From Oscillospiraceae bacterium (GTDB lineage: Bacteria; Bacillota; Clostridia; Oscillospirales; Oscillospiraceae), in assembly GCA_017622995.1 (NCBI GenBank), contig JAGAQA010000003.1:62001-126000 (forward strand): a stretch of DNA of 64,000 bases, read 5' to 3'. Positions within the stretch are counted from its first letter, which is position 1, and every line of letters starts with the position of its first letter. The notes below the pieces were generated by a model. It was not told the DNA's origin. It saw only the letters and a list, made by a program, of their open reading frames with translations, and did no database searches. The translations under genes and the position numbers were made by a program. This document shows, piece by piece, positions 33,154 to 41,010 of the stretch.

Positions 33154-33184
33154 AAATGGGAGCCGCAAAAAGCGGTTCCCATTT
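33154..33184 (+). terminator. Hairpin terminator after the TfoX-like gene
   Basis: AAATGGGAGCCGC pairs with GCGGTTCCCATTT (one G-U pair) over a loop of AAAAA. It starts two bases after the stop codon. Confidence 0.75.
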
Positions 33185-33402
33185 GCACCCCAACATATCC
33201 AGTGTACCATATTTGCAGCCCCATGTCCATTCTCAGTTTCTCCAACTTTTGTCGCGCATTCTTGTGTATCATCCCATCTTGCAAAACAGGAAAACCTGCG
33301 CTATTATGAAGATACAAAAAAGGAGTGAGTCCAATGTACTAAGTAATCTCCAAATCCAAAGAAAGCGAGGTTAACCACAGATGGAACCCACCTTTGAAAT
33401 GG

Positions 33403-33483
33403 AATAACCCTCGACGGTTGCAGTGAGTAGGCAACAGGTCGAGGGTTATTTCTTTTGCCTTTATGTCAGGATTGCGCTATAAT
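33403..33483 (+). promoter_or_regulatory. Large hairpin and promoter before the UDG-like/SDR gene
   Basis: AATAACCCTCGAC (33403-33415) pairs exactly with GTCGAGGGTTATT (33438-33450), with a nested GTTGC/GCAAC stem, then TCTTTT: a terminator. Directly after it, TTGCCT (33455-33460) and TATAAT (33478-33483) are spaced 17 bases and form a good promoter. The stretch 33185-33402 holds no recognisable gene, only a ribosome site at about 33322 followed by ATG-TAC-TAA. Confidence 0.65.
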
Positions 33484-33516
33484 AAAGCTGCATCAAACCC
33501 AACAGGAGGAATCCGT

Positions 33517-34983
33517 ATGGATGCCAAACAGAGAAAATACCGCGATCTGATCGAAAGAGTCAAAGCAAGCTATCCAGTGCGTAATCCTTCAGATGATGGA
33601 GAGGAACTGCGCCTTTACTGGTGCGATGATTGCAAAGAAATCAATCTATGGACATATTGGCAGGGCAAAGGGAATCTGGATGCGAAGATCATGCTGGTTG
33701 GGCAGGACTGGGGCTGTCCTTGGGATGACGGTTCTCAGCCCACGATGGATGAAGTGCGTAAAGCAAATGAGGGTCGTGCCTACGATTACCTGAACAACAA
33801 TCCCAGTCCCACCGATGCGAACCTGACACGGCTGTTCAATGAACTTGGCTATGAAATTACAAACCCCTGCTCCGATCTTTTCTTCACAAATTTTGTCCTT
33901 GGATATCGCAATAAAGGCACCAGCGGCGGATTCAAAAAGGCTTGGGCAGAGTACGACAAAGGCTACTTCAAAGAACTGACAGATATCATTCTGCCAAAAG
34001 TGATTCTTTGCCTTGGCAAGTCAACTTTTGAAGGTGTTCTGTCTGCCTTTGCCGCAAAGCTTCCCTGCTCCATCACGGACTACAACGAGTTTATTGAAAG
34101 CACGCACAATCCGGTTCCTGTTACCTTGGAGAACGGCGGCACTGCCCATGTATTTGCACTGGCGCATTGCGGTGCTATGGGTACGCTGAACCGAAATCGT
34201 AAAAAGAGTACGGGCCTCACCAACCAAATTGAAGATTGGAGAAAAGTAATTCCTTACCTTCGAAAGGAAAACACAGGTATGTTCCAAAACAAAGTAATCG
34301 TCATCACTGGCGGTGCCAATGGCATCGGCAAGTGTATCGCTGAGGAATTTCAGAAGAACGGCGCCCATGTTTGCATCATTGACCAGGCAGAAGGTGACCA
34401 CTATGTGGGCGATCTCGCCGACAAGGCTACACTGGAGGACTTTGCCCGGACAGTCACCGAGAAATATGGTCGGGTGGATGTGCTGGTGAACAACGCGCCG
34501 CCCCTCTTTCTGGGCATCAATGAATGCACCTATGAGCAGTTCCAGCAGTCCATGGCAATCGGCGTTACCGCGCCTTTCTATCTGAGCAAACTGTTTGCAC
34601 CCTGGTTTGCCCCCGGAGCCAGCATCATCAATATTTCTTCCTCCCGGGATCGGATGAGCCAGCCCCAGAGTGAAAGCTACACCGCTGCCAAGGGCGGTAT
34701 CTCCGCTCTGACCCACGGGCTGGCGGTCAGCTTCGCCGGAAAGGTGCGGGTCAACTCCATTTCCCCCGGCTGGATCGACACAGCCTATACCGTCTACGAA
34801 GGCCCCGATGCCATCCAGCAGCCTGCCGGTCGAGTGGGCAATCCGCTGGACATCGCCAACATGGTGCTGTTCCTGGCTTCCGACAAAGCCGGTTTCATCA
34901 CCGGCGAAAACATCTGCATTGATGGCGGTCAGACCCGGCTTATGATCTACCACGGTGACAACGGTTGGACGCTGAACCCCTAA
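33517..34983 (+). CDS. Fusion: uracil-DNA-glycosylase-like domain plus SDR oxidoreductase
   Basis: A continuous frame of 488 codons holds two proteins. Residues 1-250 resemble the UDG superfamily (KIMLVGQDWGCPWDD at about 58-72, FTNFVLGYRN, ALAHCGAMG). Residues 255-488 are a complete short-chain dehydrogenase with TGGANGIG, VNNAPP, Ser in NISSSRD, YTAAK (Tyr 388, Lys 392) and a SPGWIDT loop. The SDR part starts with its own Met (34279), preceded by AAAGGAAAACACAGGT. There is no stop between the domains, so a fused protein is expected, with possible internal initiation. I know no described UDG-SDR enzyme; stop-codon loss between two genes is the plainest explanation. Confidence 0.75.
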   Translation: MDAKQRKYRDLIERVKASYPVRNPSDDGEELRLYWCDDCKEINLWTYWQGKGNLDAKIMLVGQDWGCPWDDGSQPTMDEVRKANEGRAYDYLNNNPSPTDANLTRLFNELGYEITNPCSDLFFTNFVLGYRNKGTSGGFKKAWAEYDKGYFKELTDIILPKVILCLGKSTFEGVLSAFAAKLPCSITDYNEFIESTHNPVPVTLENGGTAHVFALAHCGAMGTLNRNRKKSTGLTNQIEDWRKVIPYLRKENTGMFQNKVIVITGGANGIGKCIAEEFQKNGAHVCIIDQAEGDHYVGDLADKATLEDFARTVTEKYGRVDVLVNNAPPLFLGINECTYEQFQQSMAIGVTAPFYLSKLFAPWFAPGASIINISSSRDRMSQPQSESYTAAKGGISALTHGLAVSFAGKVRVNSISPGWIDTAYTVYEGPDAIQQPAGRVGNPLDIANMVLFLASDKAGFITGENICIDGGQTRLMIYHGDNGWTLNP

Positions 34984-35029
34984 TAGATATCGAATCTGCG
35001 TCATTAACATATAAAAAGGAGCAAATATT

Positions 35030-35569
35030 ATGAAAAATGTTTTGATTATTTCCACCAGTCTCAGAGGCGGCAGCAATTCAGAGCTTCTTGCCAAGGAGTG
35101 CGCCAGGGGTGCGGAGGAAGCGGGCAACCGTGTGGACCTGCTCAGCCTGAAGGGCAAGAAGATTCAATACTGCATCGGCTGTCTCGCCTGCCTGAAAACC
35201 GGAAAGTGCGTTCAGAAGGACGACGCGCCGGAAATCATGGAGAAGCTGCGCCGGGCGGATGTTCTGGTATTCGCCACGCCCATCTATTATTACGAAATGT
35301 GCGGCCAGATGAAGACCCTGCTGGATCGCATGAATCCCCTGTATTCTTCGGACTATGCATTCCGGGAGGTTTACATGATCGCCACGGCAGCCGACGGTGG
35401 AGACGCCACCTTTGAAAAAGCCTACAATGGCTTGCAGGGCTGGGTGGACTGCTTCCCCAAGGCCAAGCTGTGCGGACTGGTAGCCGGTGAAGAAATCGGC
35501 GACCCGAAGGACGCGGTGAACCATCCCGATGTGATGGAGAAAGCCTATCGTCTGGGGAAGGAGGTTTGA
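35030..35569 (+). CDS. Flavodoxin-like NAD(P)H-dependent FMN reductase
   Basis: A 179-residue cytoplasmic flavoprotein. The N-terminus has the phosphate-binding loop ISTSLRGGSNSELLA, followed by the cysteine motif CIGCLACLKTGKCVQKDD and FATPIYYYEMCGQMKTLLDR (core TPIYYYEM), typical of iron-sulfur-flavoprotein-like or multimeric flavodoxin reductases in Clostridia. The Cys motif could bind metal or act as a redox thiol. The start follows AAAAGGAGCAAATATT. It lies between the SDR part and an MFS transporter, so the group may handle one small molecule. Confidence 0.85.
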   Translation: MKNVLIISTSLRGGSNSELLAKECARGAEEAGNRVDLLSLKGKKIQYCIGCLACLKTGKCVQKDDAPEIMEKLRRADVLVFATPIYYYEMCGQMKTLLDRMNPLYSSDYAFREVYMIATAADGGDATFEKAYNGLQGWVDCFPKAKLCGLVAGEEIGDPKDAVNHPDVMEKAYRLGKEV

Positions 35570-35571
35570 TT

Positions 35572-35901
35572 ATGGAATGCTCCAAGGAGGACTGGAAGCT
35601 GTTCCGCTCGAAAATCCCCGGTTGGCAGGAAGCCTATATGGAACGGCTGAACAAGGAATACATTGAAATTTTAAGCTCAGAGGGAAATGCCTCCGACAAA
35701 TTCTGGGCATTGGAAAAGCGAATATATCAAGATAAACGCAGCCCCGGTGTGATGATTCAATTACGGAAAAGTGAAATGCCCATGCAGCTTCTGAGTATGC
35801 TGCGGGATGGTGTCATTGAGTGGGATGATCTGAACGGATTCAGCCCGGAACTCCAGGAAGTATTAAGCTACCTGCTTGGGGGAAGACAGAAAGAAGAGTA
35901 A
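35572..35901 (+). CDS. Uncharacterised small protein in the reductase/MFS operon
   Basis: A 109-residue soluble protein, rich in charged and helical sequence (WKLFRSKIPGWQEAYMERLNKEY, core IPGWQEAYMERL; ALEKRIYQDKRSPGV). I recognise it only as a conserved hypothetical of Clostridia, often near MFS transporters. The ATG follows GGAAGGAGGTTTGATT, two bases after the reductase stop, and the MFS gene starts three bases after its own stop, so it is part of one operon. Function unknown. Confidence 0.75.
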   Translation: MECSKEDWKLFRSKIPGWQEAYMERLNKEYIEILSSEGNASDKFWALEKRIYQDKRSPGVMIQLRKSEMPMQLLSMLRDGVIEWDDLNGFSPELQEVLSYLLGGRQKEE

Positions 35902-35904
35902 TAC

Positions 35905-37119
35905 ATGAAATCTCAAAAATACGCACTGGTTTCCGGCGCGATGGCCTTCATCACCCTAATGGGCATTGTCAGCCTGTTCTCCGATATGACCCACGAGGGT
36001 GCGCGGAGCGTGCTGGGGGAATACCTGAACCTCGCCGGTGCATCAGCGGCAACCATCGGGTTTGTCTCCGGTGTGGGAGAGCTGTGCGGCTATTCCCTGC
36101 GGCTCCTGTCCGGGTTTCTTGCGGATAAGACGAAAAAATACTGGACACTGGTGATCGTGGGGTACGCCCTTCAGGTGCTTGCCATCCCGGCGCTGGCGCT
36201 GATCCCGGAAAACGGCTGGGTGCTGGCATGCGGTCTGGTGATTCTGGAACGCATCGGCAAAGCCATCAAGAAGCCGGCAAAGAATACGCTGGTCAGCTTT
36301 GCCGCCAGCGAGATCGGCACCGGAAAAGGCTTTGCCTATCAGGAGTTTCTCGACCAGCTGGGCGCGTTCCTCGGCCCGGTGATGCTGTTTGTCATCAGCC
36401 TCATCAAAGGCACCGGCAACCTGTTTTCTACCTACCGGGTCTGCTTCGCTTTTCTGGGCATTCCGGCGCTCATCACCATTGCGCTGGTGGTGTTCTCCAA
36501 AATCAAATACCCGAACCCGGAGATGTTCGAGAAAGTCGAGGAGGGGCACAAGGAATTTCACTTTCAGAAATCCTTTGTGCTCTACATGGCGGCAATCTGC
36601 TGCTATGCCTTTGGCTTTGCGGACTTTACCATGATTACCCTCCACGCGGCTAAGACTGCCGCATTCCCCGCAGCATCCCTGAGCCTGCTGTACGCGCTGG
36701 CTATGGCGATCGATGCCTTTGCCGCCCTGTTTTTCGGTTGGCTGTTTGATAAGATCGGGCTGAAGGCCATGGTTCTGGCAACCCTGTGCAGCACCTTCTT
36801 TTCCTGCTTCATTTTCCTGACGGGGAGCCCTGCGTGCATGATCATCGGAATTGTGCTTTGGGGAATCGGCATGGGTGCGGAGGACAGCATCATGAAGGCC
36901 GCCGTCAGCCAGATCATCCCCAAATCCATGCGCAGCTCCGGCTTCGGCATCTTTGAAACCGGCTTCGGCATCGCCTGGTTCCTGGGCAGCTGGCTGCTGG
37001 GTGCGCTGTACGATTTCAACCCGGTGTGTCTGGTCATCGTGTCCATGCTGGCGCAGATTTTGGCTATCTTCTTCTACCTCGCCTGCATCCGGCGCAGGGA
37101 AAAGGAATACAGAGCATAG
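35905..37119 (+). CDS. MFS transporter
   Basis: A 404-residue membrane protein with twelve hydrophobic segments. Helix 1 and the following loop contain SLFSDMTHEGARSVLGEYL (core SDMTHEGAR), and loop 2-3 has LSGFLADKTKKYW, a variant of the MFS GxLaDrxGrr motif. This MTHEGAR type is known from uncharacterised MFS exporters. It closes the operon with the flavodoxin-like reductase. It may import a substrate for, or export a product of, the SDR and reductase; the substrate is unknown. Confidence 0.88.
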   Translation: MKSQKYALVSGAMAFITLMGIVSLFSDMTHEGARSVLGEYLNLAGASAATIGFVSGVGELCGYSLRLLSGFLADKTKKYWTLVIVGYALQVLAIPALALIPENGWVLACGLVILERIGKAIKKPAKNTLVSFAASEIGTGKGFAYQEFLDQLGAFLGPVMLFVISLIKGTGNLFSTYRVCFAFLGIPALITIALVVFSKIKYPNPEMFEKVEEGHKEFHFQKSFVLYMAAICCYAFGFADFTMITLHAAKTAAFPAASLSLLYALAMAIDAFAALFFGWLFDKIGLKAMVLATLCSTFFSCFIFLTGSPACMIIGIVLWGIGMGAEDSIMKAAVSQIIPKSMRSSGFGIFETGFGIAWFLGSWLLGALYDFNPVCLVIVSMLAQILAIFFYLACIRRREKEYRA

Positions 37120-37134
37120 CCAAGTATTACTCAG

Positions 37135-37647
37135 TCACTCCTCGTCTATTCTGTTTGCTACACTCACCCGCGTTGTAATAGATGCCGTTTGCTTAACGAA
37201 AGAGAGCGTAAAAATAATGAGTAATGCACCTATTGCAATCCACTCTGATGCAACATCTGGTAGCTTAGTAAAACGAGCAATCATATGGTAGAGTTTTATA
37301 AAGGATACGACAAGGAATACTCCTACGAATGTACGGTACATATTGTTCACTTCAAGGAGTTTTTTAATCTCAGCATCTTTCTGAGATGCCTTAATATACT
37401 CCTCGCGAGGTGTATATCTTATCACACGACATGCCTTTAATATTCCGCCTACAACTAAAGAGCCAATTCTTCCGGCGAGAACGCCAAAAAAGTAATAGAG
37501 AATTATGGTCGCAACAATGCCGTCAACCTGCACTATATACAGGTCTAACAAAGAAAGAAGTTTCACCAAGACAGCTCCTGGAATTATATTGGTGAAAATG
37601 TTATATGAATCAATCTTTTCTAGTAATTTTTCCAAAGACCTACACAC
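37135..37647 (-). CDS. Uncharacterised membrane protein
   Basis: A 170-residue protein with about four hydrophobic segments: NIIPGAVLVKLLSLL, GIVATIILYYFFGVLAG, MYRTFVGVFLVVSFIK and EWIAIGALLIIFTLSF. The middle loop is charged (REEYIKASQKDAEIKKLLEVNN). No family is recognised. The start is uncertain: GTG at 37647 or, with better-spaced GGAAGGTG, TTG at 37635. It is the last gene of a minus-strand trio with an unknown protein and an MBL-fold hydrolase; similar small membrane proteins act as effectors in defence systems, which is inference only. Confidence 0.6.
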   Translation of the reverse strand: MCRSLEKLLEKIDSYNIFTNIIPGAVLVKLLSLLDLYIVQVDGIVATIILYYFFGVLAGRIGSLVVGGILKACRVIRYTPREEYIKASQKDAEIKKLLEVNNMYRTFVGVFLVVSFIKLYHMIARFTKLPDVASEWIAIGALLIIFTLSFVKQTASITTRVSVANRIDEE

Positions 37648-37708
37648 CTTCCATAATTATTTTATGGGAACCCACGCCACTGTTAAGTGGCGTGGGTGTA
37701 TTATCTTT

Positions 37709-38215
37709 TTATGAGCTTATGTGGTCAAACGCAAGCGTAATAGCTTCACGTAGTCCTTTCTTTCTGTTCCGGAATAGCTTACGCTCAGAGACGGAGGTCT
37801 GAAATCCGAAATTACCCTCATACGAAAGGTTAACATATTGACCTGTAAGCGTCCTTTGCTGATGCGCATAATATAAAGATACATTGGGAACGCTTCGCAT
37901 CAGCCATGTAAGAATAACCTCGCGGAGTTCTGAGAACAAGGCACAGGTATTCAGAATTACGAATTCGGGTTTTTTTCGGTCAATGAGAGGATAAAAGTAT
38001 CGTAGATCGTAGACATGCCCTGTTATGAGCAGGCCGTTTATATCATCATTTGACTCGCAAGTTATGGCACAAGTTGGACAAACCCGTCCATTTTGTATGA
38101 CCGGCTGCCATGGTGTTACATCAGCACCAGTCACGCTACCGATGAAGTTGCGCCGTAATACCAATTCCTCACGGCTCACTTCAATTCCGTTACCAAAAAT
38201 AAGAATCCATTGCAC
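37709..38215 (-). CDS. Uncharacterised protein overlapping the MBL gene
   Basis: A 168-residue soluble protein. It starts at GTG (FGNGIEVSREELVLRRNFIG), with GAGGGG 9 bases upstream, inside the last 26 bases of the MBL-fold gene, so the two are translationally coupled. It has CPTCAITCES, a possible metal site, and HVYDLRYFYPLIDRKKPEFVILNTCALF (core YFYPLIDRKKP), which looks like an alpha/beta fold. I do not recognise the family. A fixed overlap with the hydrolase suggests that they form a complex. Confidence 0.62.
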   Translation of the reverse strand: MQWILIFGNGIEVSREELVLRRNFIGSVTGADVTPWQPVIQNGRVCPTCAITCESNDDINGLLITGHVYDLRYFYPLIDRKKPEFVILNTCALFSELREVILTWLMRSVPNVSLYYAHQQRTLTGQYVNLSYEGNFGFQTSVSERKLFRNRKKGLREAITLAFDHISS

Positions 38216-39113
38216 CCAGCATCACCCCTCTCGAGGGTCCGTGGTTTGTCGAAGTGGGAAGGTCAACAACCTGCTTTTTTGTGTTCCATGCCGGAGTAAA
38301 ATTCTCTTCCTGCATATACTGCACCAATTTATCAGAGCCGCCGCTGGTAGCCGCAGACCCCGTATTGTCAGAGATCAGGAATCCCTTGGAATACGGATCT
38401 TCCACCGCATCGAAGATGGTTGTTGCGCTGTCCAGTTTTCCGTGGTGCGGCAACTGGATTATTTTGAAGGAGTCCAGGTTATGCAGATATTCAGGAGACG
38501 CATCACCACACAGCAGGGTATTCTGGTTTCCGTCAAGGTTAACCTTCAGTTGGACGCTGGCCGCATTCATAACGGTTTCACCATCAATGCGAGAGATATC
38601 GCCGTCTTCAATAGCCTTTGCCACTACCTCACAGAACTCGTCTTCAGTTGGTCCCACAATTTCGCAGTTGCAAAACTTCTGACCGACAGTGGCGTTCTCC
38701 ACAGGAAAGCCAAAATCCTTTGCCTTCGTTACAATTTCTGCGATATGGTCGAACAGGTCCAAGATATGTTTCTTGGTGGAGGAGGGTTTTCTGCGATCAT
38801 CATCCAGCTTTTTCAGGACTTTCCCGGCGCTCTTCAGATAAAGTGAAGAGTAAAGCGTCACAGCACAATCCTGGTCGGATAGAAGATCCAGCAGTTTCAA
38901 AACACCATCTGTGTGGTCTGAATCGTTGTGAGAAATCACAACATAGACCTGAGATATCCGTGGATGGGCTTTAAGAAAAGCCCCAACTTCCTCTGCGTGC
39001 CTGTCGTGCCCACAGTCGTACACGACCAGACAGGAACTGTCGTAGACCAAGATACAGTCGCCGAAGCGGGTATCGAGATCTCCGTCATAAGAACTTAACG
39101 CGCGTAACTTCAT
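38190..39113 (-). CDS. MBL-fold hydrolase, ComEC/Rec2-type
   Basis: A 307-residue metallo-beta-lactamase-fold protein. SHNDSDHTDG (about residues 60-69) is the metal-binding motif in the HxDxDH form; further ligands are in LCGDASPEYL and QLPHHGKLDS. This set matches the MBL domain of ComEC and of many stand-alone hydrolases in phage-defence islands that act on nucleotides or nucleic acids. It lacks membrane segments. The ATG follows AAGAGGAAAT. It is the first gene of the three-gene minus-strand operon, divergent from an AAA15 ATPase. Confidence 0.85.
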   Translation of the reverse strand: MKLRALSSYDGDLDTRFGDCILVYDSSCLVVYDCGHDRHAEEVGAFLKAHPRISQVYVVISHNDSDHTDGVLKLLDLLSDQDCAVTLYSSLYLKSAGKVLKKLDDDRRKPSSTKKHILDLFDHIAEIVTKAKDFGFPVENATVGQKFCNCEIVGPTEDEFCEVVAKAIEDGDISRIDGETVMNAASVQLKVNLDGNQNTLLCGDASPEYLHNLDSFKIIQLPHHGKLDSATTIFDAVEDPYSKGFLISDNTGSAATSGGSDKLVQYMQEENFTPAWNTKKQVVDLPTSTNHGPSRGVMLGAMDSYFW

Positions 39114-39550
39114 ATTTCCTCTTTTCCGTGGGGTACCCCCACAATGTATTTAGCACTCAGAGCCCGGGGCTGCTAAGCGCCTTTATAGTACCAGATATTG
39201 TTATAAATGTCAATAGGAAAATACATCTATATGAGATTTTTCCTCATTATAATGCATTGTAAAAGAAAAGAGCGCAAAAATAATTACAATATACGAGCTT
39301 TCTCAGCATGTACTCGTATTCTGCTCTTCAAGACTTTTTTGAAATGCAAGCATCCTCCTTTATGTCCAATATATTGGACATAATCTTTGTATAATAAGGT
39401 CAAGGGGGTCAAGGGGCAACCCCAATGGGTTTATTTTTGTTATATTGTGTATATTACGTATATTCTCTACTCGGATTTGAGAAAATTTCTCACAACTGTG
39501 TTGATTTTCTCTCGAAAATCAGTATAATGATATCAGAAGGGGAGATAAAT
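39114..39550. promoter_or_regulatory. Divergent control region with two operator-like palindromes
   Basis: A 437-base AT-rich gap. A perfect 22-base palindrome, TATGTCCAATATATTGGACATA split as two 11-base arms, lies at 39361-39382, just before TATAAT at 39390-39395. GTCAAGGGG occurs twice at 39399-39416. For the AAA15 gene, TTGATT (39501-39506) and TATAAT (39523-39528) form a promoter with 16-base spacing, and the spacer carries TGATTTTC-TCTC-GAAAATCA (39502-39521), a second operator. Confidence 0.7.
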
Positions 39551-40837
39551 GTGTTAACAAAATTTCAATTTAAAAATTTCAAGTCTTTTCGTGACGAAAC
39601 GACACTAAGTTTGTCTGCAAGTAAGATGACCGAGAATAGCTCCCATCTTGTTCAGCTTGGTAACGAAAAAGTGTTGACCACCGCTGCAATTTACGGAGCA
39701 AATGCCAGCGGAAAATCTAACGCAATAGAAGCACTTCGCTTTATGGCTATCTATGTAATGGATTCCTTTGGCTATGGTGGCGAAGAGAAAGAAAAGCGTG
39801 GCAGGCCCAAGAAATGGAGATGTACCCCGTTCTTGTTTGACAATACTAGTAAGGATGCTTCTTCAACTTTCGAGGTTCACTTTGTTACATCAGAAAGTGA
39901 GGGTTGCAAGTCATATATCTACGGCTTTGCCCTTGACAATAGTGGTGTAGCTGAAGAATGGTTAAGTGTGAAGGCACGAACCGCACGAGCATATAAACGA
40001 GTGTTCTATAGGAACAGAGCAACTGGCGAGCTGGATTTATGTGGAATTCCGTCTAATCAGCAAAGCAACATCCTAATCTCACTCGAAAACGAAACATTAA
40101 TCGTATCTTTAGGTGCAAAACTGAAAATTGCAAAACTGAAATATATTCGCGACTGGTTTTTTGATTTTAACTACGCAAACTTTGGAGATCCTATTGAAAA
40201 CGCCATGCTTTCCAGAATTATTCCAGAAGGTTTTGACGACGATAAATGTGTGCAGGACAGAGTAGTAGAATACTTTTCTGTCTTTGATCCTGCGATTATA
40301 GGCTTTGACGTTGAAACAATCCCAGATGATGACAATGATACAAAACATATTAGAATTGATGCAATTCATAGGGTTGCTGGAACGAATGATATAGCAACAA
40401 TTCCATTGGCAGATGAATCTGCAGGAACGCTAAAAATGTTCGCGCTATACCCCGCGTTGCAGGATACCCTTCAAACTGGTGGTGTACTTTTTGTTGATGA
40501 ACTAAACGCACGTCTCCACCCTCTTCTCGTCAGAGCTTTTATAGAAACATTTTTGAATCCGGAAACGAACCCCAATCATGCACAGCTGGTATTTACAACA
40601 CATGATGCTTGGCAGATTTCTGACAATCTTCTCCGACGAGACGAAATCTGGTTTGCGGAAAAGAATTCAGATGGAGTCTCTAAGCTGTATTCTCTTGCTG
40701 ATGTCCAAGATGAAGATGGTGCAAAGATTCGTAAAGACGAGAACTACGAAAAGAATTATCTGAACGGTAAATATCGAGCAATTCCTATCCTTTCTCGATT
40801 TGATATGTTTACAGAGACCAACTCAAAAAATACCTAA
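39551..40837 (+). CDS. AAA15-type (AbiL/RloA-like) ATPase
   Basis: A 428-residue ATPase of the ABC/SMC-like AAA_15/AAA_21 group. The N-terminal strand FQFKNFKSFRDETTLSLS precedes Walker A YGANASGKSNAIEAL (about residue 45). The C-terminal part has DESAGTLKMFAL as the signature-like helix, Walker B GGVLFVDELNARLHP, and FTTHDAWQISD. Such ATPases are defence proteins, usually with a RloB/nuclease partner; none follows here. I use the GTG start preceded by AGGGGAGATAAAT, because the longer frame upstream runs through the promoter. Its base composition is more AT-rich than its neighbours, suggesting transfer. Confidence 0.85.
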   Translation: MLTKFQFKNFKSFRDETTLSLSASKMTENSSHLVQLGNEKVLTTAAIYGANASGKSNAIEALRFMAIYVMDSFGYGGEEKEKRGRPKKWRCTPFLFDNTSKDASSTFEVHFVTSESEGCKSYIYGFALDNSGVAEEWLSVKARTARAYKRVFYRNRATGELDLCGIPSNQQSNILISLENETLIVSLGAKLKIAKLKYIRDWFFDFNYANFGDPIENAMLSRIIPEGFDDDKCVQDRVVEYFSVFDPAIIGFDVETIPDDDNDTKHIRIDAIHRVAGTNDIATIPLADESAGTLKMFALYPALQDTLQTGGVLFVDELNARLHPLLVRAFIETFLNPETNPNHAQLVFTTHDAWQISDNLLRRDEIWFAEKNSDGVSKLYSLADVQDEDGAKIRKDENYEKNYLNGKYRAIPILSRFDMFTETNSKNT

Positions 40838-40930
40838 AATAATTTAGATGCGCTGTTCTCCTTCAGATTGGTGTTCGATCATATTCTTGATTGTAAACGG
40901 TTATCTGTCGCTCCGGAAAGTAAACAGTAG

Positions 40931-40978
40931 ATTATACCCTATTATACCCTTGATTATTTGGGTATAATAGGGTATAAT
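40931..40978. promoter_or_regulatory. Nested palindrome with repeated TATACCC boxes
   Basis: A 19-base arm (40931-40949) built from two ATTATACCC boxes pairs exactly with the arm at 40960-40978 over a 10-base loop. TATAAT sequences inside the arms can serve as -10 boxes on either strand, and the AAA+ gene starts 33 bases later. It looks like an autoregulatory operator rather than a terminator, as there is no T run and it stands before a gene. Confidence 0.65.
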
Positions 40979-41010
40979 TTGTATATACTTTTTTCATGGG
41001 AGGTGGCACG

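Noticed and set aside
34021-35157. 378-codon minus-strand frame opposite the UDG-like/SDR gene
   Set aside because: Antisense shadow of two well-supported plus-strand genes; composition and lack of motifs argue against it.
39551-40837. RloA-RloB style two-gene defence pair
   Set aside because: The ATPase fits the RloA-like group, but no RloB-type partner follows; the next gene is a different AAA+ ATPase behind its own regulatory palindrome.
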